A stretch of 64,000 nt of DNA from Agaricus subrufescens (Eukaryota > Basidiomycota > Agaricomycetes > Agaricales > Agaricaceae), in assembly GCA_029945375.1 (NCBI GenBank), contig CM057066.1, positions 2,170,001-2,234,000 on the forward strand, written 5' to 3'. Numbering within the stretch: position 1 is the first letter of the stretch; every line of letters begins with the position of its first letter. Under the pieces are notes generated by a model. That model was not told the origin of the DNA. It saw only the letters and a list, made by a program, of their open reading frames with translations, and did no database searches. Made by a program: the position numbers and the translations under genes. Below are positions 58,633 through 64,000 of this stretch, one piece after another.

Positions 58633-61600
58633 CTAATCATATGCCCCATATCCTTCATTCTCTGGAACTATAAAGTCCTCATCAACCACATCTTCATTCT
58701 CCTCTGGTCTATCTGAATCTTCATCTGAATTTTCCTCACTGCTATTCACCTCATTGTCATCATCATCATCATCCTCACTCTCATCTTCATCTTCATTGGG
58801 CACTTCTAAAGTCTCATCCTCATCATCCACCCAGTTGAAATGATGGACCATGGGTATATTCAGTGACTTGTGGCCAATCCCACCACCAAGAAAGTGCATG
58901 AACATGTCACGATCTGCAAACCTATAATGCATTGTCACATAACTCTGCTATAACAAATAAACAAAAACTCACATATTGACATAATAAAATCTCCAGTCTT
59001 CTTCTTCACCACTTGGTTCACGTGCAATAGTCTTGGGAAGAATGTTATGGTGTCCATATTCAAAGGCAGGGATAATATGTGCAGCCCACAAAACATAGTT
59101 TGGATCCAAGAACCCAAATTCATCACTATCATGATAGTGATAGAATGATAGACGAGGTAGGCGACGATGTTCAAATCCTGCAGGTGACTCTGTATCATAT
59201 GAAAACCATCTCACCCACAGAAAATCAACTTGTTGAAAACTCCCCTTGTTGGCACCAACTTGTCGATGAAATACATCAGCATGAAAAATTCCCAATACTC
59301 GAGCATAGCAGTAAAGATGCTCATCTTCATCATTTCCAGTCTCTGCCAGTGTCATGATATCTGGGTGTGTGCGAGGATTTATTGTATCTTGAGATCGTCG
59401 CCCATCATAAGTTGTGAAATTGATGCGAAGATGTTTGTGCATGTACAACCGATCTCGAGAGAATATTACACCATTTCGCTCAGCCTGAGTATAGACTTTT
59501 CCTGGTTGGTGGTTACCATCAAGGTGGGCAAGAACATGATTTTGCAGCTTTGACAGAAAATCCTAGTAGCCATGATCAGACTTTGTTTTTATATATCAAT
59601 GAAGTTTACCACAAACCTTGACTGCTGGGTCACCTAAAGACAAGTGTTCACCTAACCATGTTGTGATATCAACATAATGCTTCTTGGACTTTGACATGTG
59701 ATAGTGATCATTTGGTGAAGTTGCTGCCAATGGATCTGAATCTTCAAATGGAATAGCAAGTGAATGACGGTGATGCTGCTGCTGTGCCTTGATAAGAATC
59801 CGTTGGCGCTGTTGATGTTTTGCAATTTGCAAAGGAAAGTTCATTCGCTTGTTGGTACGAGCATAATGACGTTTGACTTGACGATGTTCTAATTCACCCT
59901 ATAATTTTGTTATACTTCTATCCTTTTCAAAAAAAAAAAATCTTACTATTTGAGTTGACATACCATCTGAAGGACCATGTAGTTTGATATATTCCACATA
60001 ATCTCCCAATGAGTGAAGTTTGACTGTACACAAATTGAAGGTACGATTTTGAGCAGATGTTTTTTCTTTTTTCCCATCTCTTTCCTCTTGACGATTTCTT
60101 GCTGCAACTTCTTTGTCTAGTTCATAGGTATCATGTGATGAGCATACTACATGGACAAATTTCCGAAGACAGGATCCCAGAGCTTGGGTACATTCTTCCA
60201 GAAGTGATATTGTTGACTCAGTATGCATTCACAACTTGGCCAATGCATGCCAACAGCTGAGAATAAATAAGAGATCTTGAACAATCTCATTATGTTGTGT
60301 GAACACCAAATGCTCAAACACTGGAAGAGCACACTGTTATAACAGAAATATTAATTCTAGACCAATCTCATTTTAAATTAAACATACCTGCAACAAATCT
60401 TCAAAATCACGGGCTGCTAGCTGTTTCATAGCAGAGGCATTTGCATGAAAACGGCGTATTGTATCCTGCCCAAATCTAGGTACAAGACGATATCTATATA
60501 ATAATATTAGAAATAACACAAGCATACTCATAACAACACATACCTTTTATCTAGCACCGTCACTTCCTCATGGTCTTGACACATTAGGATCCGGATTAAA
60601 TGGGTGAATACAGACTTCCAAACACCCAGCTCAAATTCATGAAGGAGATCTGGAACAAATATCTCATGGAACTGAAAACCAAATTTGAACAGTTGTTCCG
60701 AAAATGCATTCTATCAATTCAAATTAAATATAGTTATATCAATAATCAGAAGAAACTTACTCTAGTTGGAACCTCAGACAATGGTTTCAATAGATTTTCA
60801 ACTGCTGTTCCATTTATATTTTCACCTCGTTGAAAAATCTTCTTACGGACAGTCTCAATTCTCTTACGATGTTGTTCATCATCAACCCGTTTCTCTTCTC
60901 GACAAGCCATGTCTGACTCAGTTCCTAGCAGATAAATATCCTTCTTTTCCACCATGCATCTCACACAAGGACAGTTCCCAAGATAGCGTATTGTTCCCAA
61001 CAAAATTCTGATAACTAATCAGTAATAACAATCAGATTAACAAAAGAACACATACTTTTCAGGATAATCAGCAGAATAGGAAAGAATACGAGGATAGAGT
61101 CGTCGTTCAACACCATCACCACATTTGACTACAAGACCATGTTCATAGGCAGCAAGAAAATCATCATCAAGCAAAAGCTTCCATATAGCATGCATAAGCT
61201 CTCGTTTCAGGTGTGTCAACACTGCTGCTGATGGCCCTTGATCAAATTTATCCTGATAGTGCTCACTAACAGTGGCCGGAAGCTATAAGTAAATTCCTAT
61301 CAATTTTTCAAATCTCAAAACCAAAAAAAAAAAACATACCGAAGGGATATAAGCCAAGTGATGAGCTGCATGCTCTGATGGTTTACATCGGGAATACTTT
61401 GACTGGTTACCAAAGTAACAGTAAATTGGCCACAAAGATGCATCACCAAAGCTTGCAAGTTTAGTTGCATCTGAATGAAACATTAAAGCTGCAATAGCCC
61501 GGTTGAGATTACATCCAGGCTCCGGTGGAAGATTTTGCAGCTTCTCATTCTCATTGGTGAAAGCATCACAATTGTATGCTTCACTATAAACTCGTTCAGG

Positions 61601-62808
61601 CTCTGACTCTCCACTTTTTTGGTGCAGGAGTTTGAATGGTTCAAAGTGAAAACTTTGGGCAGTTTCATCACTAAACGCAGCTTGTATCACCTCAGTGAGT
61701 TTATGGTAGTATATACCACCAACACTGATTGTCATAGCCTCCAATTCTGGTGACTTCTCTGACTTGCGTTCAGGGGGCAACCTCAACAAAACTGAACCCT
61801 CAGTCCAACCAGCTTCTCTCAGGAATTCAGGAACTTTAGTGGTAACAATACGATTGACTTCACGATGAGCATTAAAGCCGTCCAAATGCTCAACCCGGAA
61901 ATCTTTTGCTTGAATCACATTCTTCACCAAGTCATTGGTGGCATTTAGGGTCAGAGACCCCTGGGTCCGGGTGAACCATGAGACAAGGTTAAGAACAGTT
62001 GGGTTTTTATAAAGGCTAAACTCGTTTTCTGATGAAAAGCCAATACTATCCATAACTGTTCGGTTCAACGACATTTTTGATATATTGAAAGTCTGTGCGT
62101 CACATAGATCCTCAAGAGTTTGATCTGCCTCAGGATCTGTGCTGATGTATTGAGTATAACGGCGAAATAACCCCAGGCCATTTGACATTGTTTCAACAAT
62201 AGCAGTGGTGATGTCAAACGTGCCTGTGATTTCAGGCTCAGTATGGTCCTCCTCAGCGAGTACTGGAGGAGGCATGTGTGGAATTGGGGTAGGGAGTGAT
62301 GGAACCATATCATTGAACCACCGTGGCTGTTGACGACAACGCCCTGATCGAGTTGAATACACAGAGCGGTCACGGGCTTGGACTTCAGACATCGGGGAAC
62401 CCATTATGCTCTGTTCATTCATATAAGCTCATACTCACACATTTGAAAAGAACAAACAACTTACCATCATTGTATCATCATTCATCTGGCCACTGGGTCC
62501 TGGGGTAGGATCCCTAGTCGGCGAGACCTATGTATTTTAATTAATAAAAATATATTTATAGACATTTAAAAAATGCTTATGTTATCACTTCTGCCATCGG
62601 CAATATCTCGTTGGTCTGCTCGTGCAATTTTTCGAGTGGCAATGCGAGGTTCAGAGATTGAGTTTTTTCTTTTCAAGTCAACTTCAGCTAGCTGGGCTGC
62701 CCAACTATTCATCTCCTCTCGAAACAAGGCACATTTGCCCTGATGATGATTGCGAGATTGTTGGTTTTTTCCACGAAAATTGCACGCAGTGGCCTGGCAA
62801 GGAAACAT
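58633..62808 (-). mobile_element. Plavaka transposon (transposase nearly complete, one internal stop)
   Basis: About ten exons, mostly in phase. N-terminal Cys/His motif (FPCQATACNFRGKNQQSRNH), then GGIYYHKLTEVIQAAFSDE, AALMFHSDATKLASFGDASL, PIYCYFGNQSKYSRCKPSEH, LLDDDFLAAYEHGLVVKCGD, RILSYSADYPEK, NCPCVRC, VPDLLHEFELGVWKSVFTHL, GELEHRQVKRHYARTNKRM and a C-terminal acidic tail. These are hallmarks of the Plavaka (CACTA-related) transposases of Basidiomycota. An in-frame TGA at 60229-60231 lies between HALAKL and MHTEST, where the family has Arg. The junction after exon 1 (near 62570) could not be placed in phase with any GT-AG pair. Element termini and target-site duplication not found. Confidence 0.85.
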
Positions 62809-63179
62809 ATTGGTGAAATGAGGGATGCCCCGGGACTACCCAGTAACAAGGAATCAACACAAACGTCTCCGGGACTACCCAGAAGACAATGGCAGCAGTC
62901 AATGATCGATTGAGTTGAATAAACGTACGACCTGCTCAGTCACACTCACGTGCCACATTCTCACGCATCAAACAACAATCCATAAAGAAGCATTTATTAA
63001 ACATTGACTTGGAAACTGCTATCGCGAATACAAGAGTTTGAAATGTGCTATAATGTTCCCAAAAAAAAAATGACGGAGACTCAAGAAAAAATGCACCAAC
63101 TTTTCTCCTAAAATTGCTATCGTCTTGTAAATGGTTGAACTGACACAAATATAAGACTTACCGCGACATACCCATGAAA
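62809..63179. other. 5' flank of the Plavaka element
   Basis: CCGGGACTACCCAG or CTCCGGGACTACCCAG occurs twice (about 62829 and 62869), a 40-bp direct repeat. Inverted partner termini were not found. Confidence 0.4.
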
Positions 63180-64000
63180 TCACCAGGCACCTATCTGTTC
63201 AGTCATAATCTTTGCATAGAGTACCTCTTGATATTTTTTTGCTCGCCTAGAGGCCCCGATACCCCTCATTAGAGACCTCCACTTGACCGATAAGATTGGC
63301 GCGGCTGTCCCCTGTTTAATCATGTCCACTCGCTTTAGCCACTCTGATTCATTGCGAGGGGTCCAGTGTTCAAAGTCTTCACCTGATCCCTCAAAACTAA
63401 CCGAAGGGAACCAGGACTTTCTTGTTGTAGCCATATCTCCGCCCCCTATTCATAGTTAGACTTAATGTTATAATAAAGTTCAAAGTCACTTGCCTGTGTA
63501 TTGATTGTATACCCCACATAAGACCTCCAGCTCTTCAGACATAAGGTCATCATCTATATATTCATGACCAAACTTATCTGTTGCAATGAACATCTCGGAG
63601 GGCTTCGCATACAAACCTGAGGGGCCACTGAGAGCCTCGCCGACTCCAATCGAGATAGATGCAATTCGTCCAATATATCCACCTCTGAGCAGAGCTGCGC
63701 GAGACCTAGGATGTGTAAAGAAGCGGTTGCGTTGATCCTCATAGGCAGCAAAGTCTGCCGCAGTGAACATATGGCCTGACAGACGCACGGGAATAAAAGC
63801 TGGTAAAGGCGGTGCCGTCACTGCTACTAATGTTTCCCGCAGCTGGACAGTGCGGAACGATATACCGTTTCTGATAAGGTCGATTGCGATCTCCTCTTCA
63901 CTCAGCTTGTCGGGTAAACGACATATGTAAAATAGGATCATGGGTGATGCCACAGCGATTGACCAAGGCACAGTGGCTTTCTCCTCGAGATCAATCATAT
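63180..64000 (-). CDS. Conserved Agaricomycete hypothetical protein (runs off the right edge)
   Basis: Two exons: from beyond 64000 to 63494, and 63445-63180 ending in a stop. Exon 1 has MILFYICRLPDKLSEEEIAI, GISFRTVQLRE and FTAADFAAYEDQRNRFF, then LYAKPSEMFIATDKFGHEYI and LEVLCGVYNQYTG. Exon 2 has RKSWFPSVSFEGSGEDFEHW and WRSLMRGIGASRRAKKY. The intron 63446-63493 uses a GC donor (CAG/GCAAGT), required because a stop follows otherwise. It resembles a common uncharacterised family in mushroom genomes, often near transposons. No catalytic motif recognised. The 5' end lies outside the window. Confidence 0.7.

Noticed and set aside
1..64000. CRISPR arrays, operons, ribosome binding sites
   Set aside because: None seen; the sequence is a eukaryotic, intron-rich genome, so these are not expected.

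Overview
This window looks like nuclear DNA from a mushroom-forming basidiomycete (Agaricomycetes, probably Agaricales). Three things point there. Almost every gene is cut by several 40-65 bp GT-AG introns. The gene content is typical: a Plavaka transposase, a GtaA-type glutaminase, a fungal SLATT protein, an Rds1/ferritin-like secreted protein, basidiomycete-type kinase-like proteins and large secreted repeat proteins. Intergenic stretches are short to moderate. No species can be named. All gene models were spliced by eye from reading frame, GT/GC-AG sites and family resemblance.

Layout. 0-10 kb: an Ala/Pro-rich ORF, a decayed dispersed repeat (R1), an intron-rich gene of unknown function, a 250-300 bp tandem repeat block, an intact kinase-like gene, a small orphan gene and a WD40-like membrane protein. 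10-21.5 kb: a DNA element with 22 bp inverted termini, a SUN-domain protein convergent with a small orphan gene, and a run of five small helical or orphan genes, two of which share a Phe/Pro-Gly-Gly-Gly-Phe signature. 22-25.6 kb: a large TBC (Rab-GAP-like) gene with an assembly gap. 26-38 kb: an acidic secreted protein, a small orphan gene, an AIG1/FAR-17a membrane protein, the v-SNARE Vti1, and a tandem pair of large secreted proteins, one with a mucin-like expansion. 39-50 kb: membrane-anchored glutaminase-like protein, Mem_trans/auxin-efflux-carrier-type transporter and Rds1-like protein. 50-64 kb: gene-poor DNA with a SLATT-domain gene, a kinase-like pseudogene paralogous to the one at 4.6-6.2 kb, a nearly complete Plavaka transposon and an edge-truncated conserved gene.

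The genes do not form an obvious biosynthetic cluster. Housekeeping genes (Vti1, TBC, SUN, transporter) are interspersed with lineage-specific and duplicated genes and with repeats, as expected of a fast-evolving accessory region. The most interesting parts are the helical-gene cluster at 14-21.5 kb, the TBC protein lacking both catalytic finger residues, the kinase pair with one dead copy, and the 10.0-10.8 kb terminal-inverted-repeat element.
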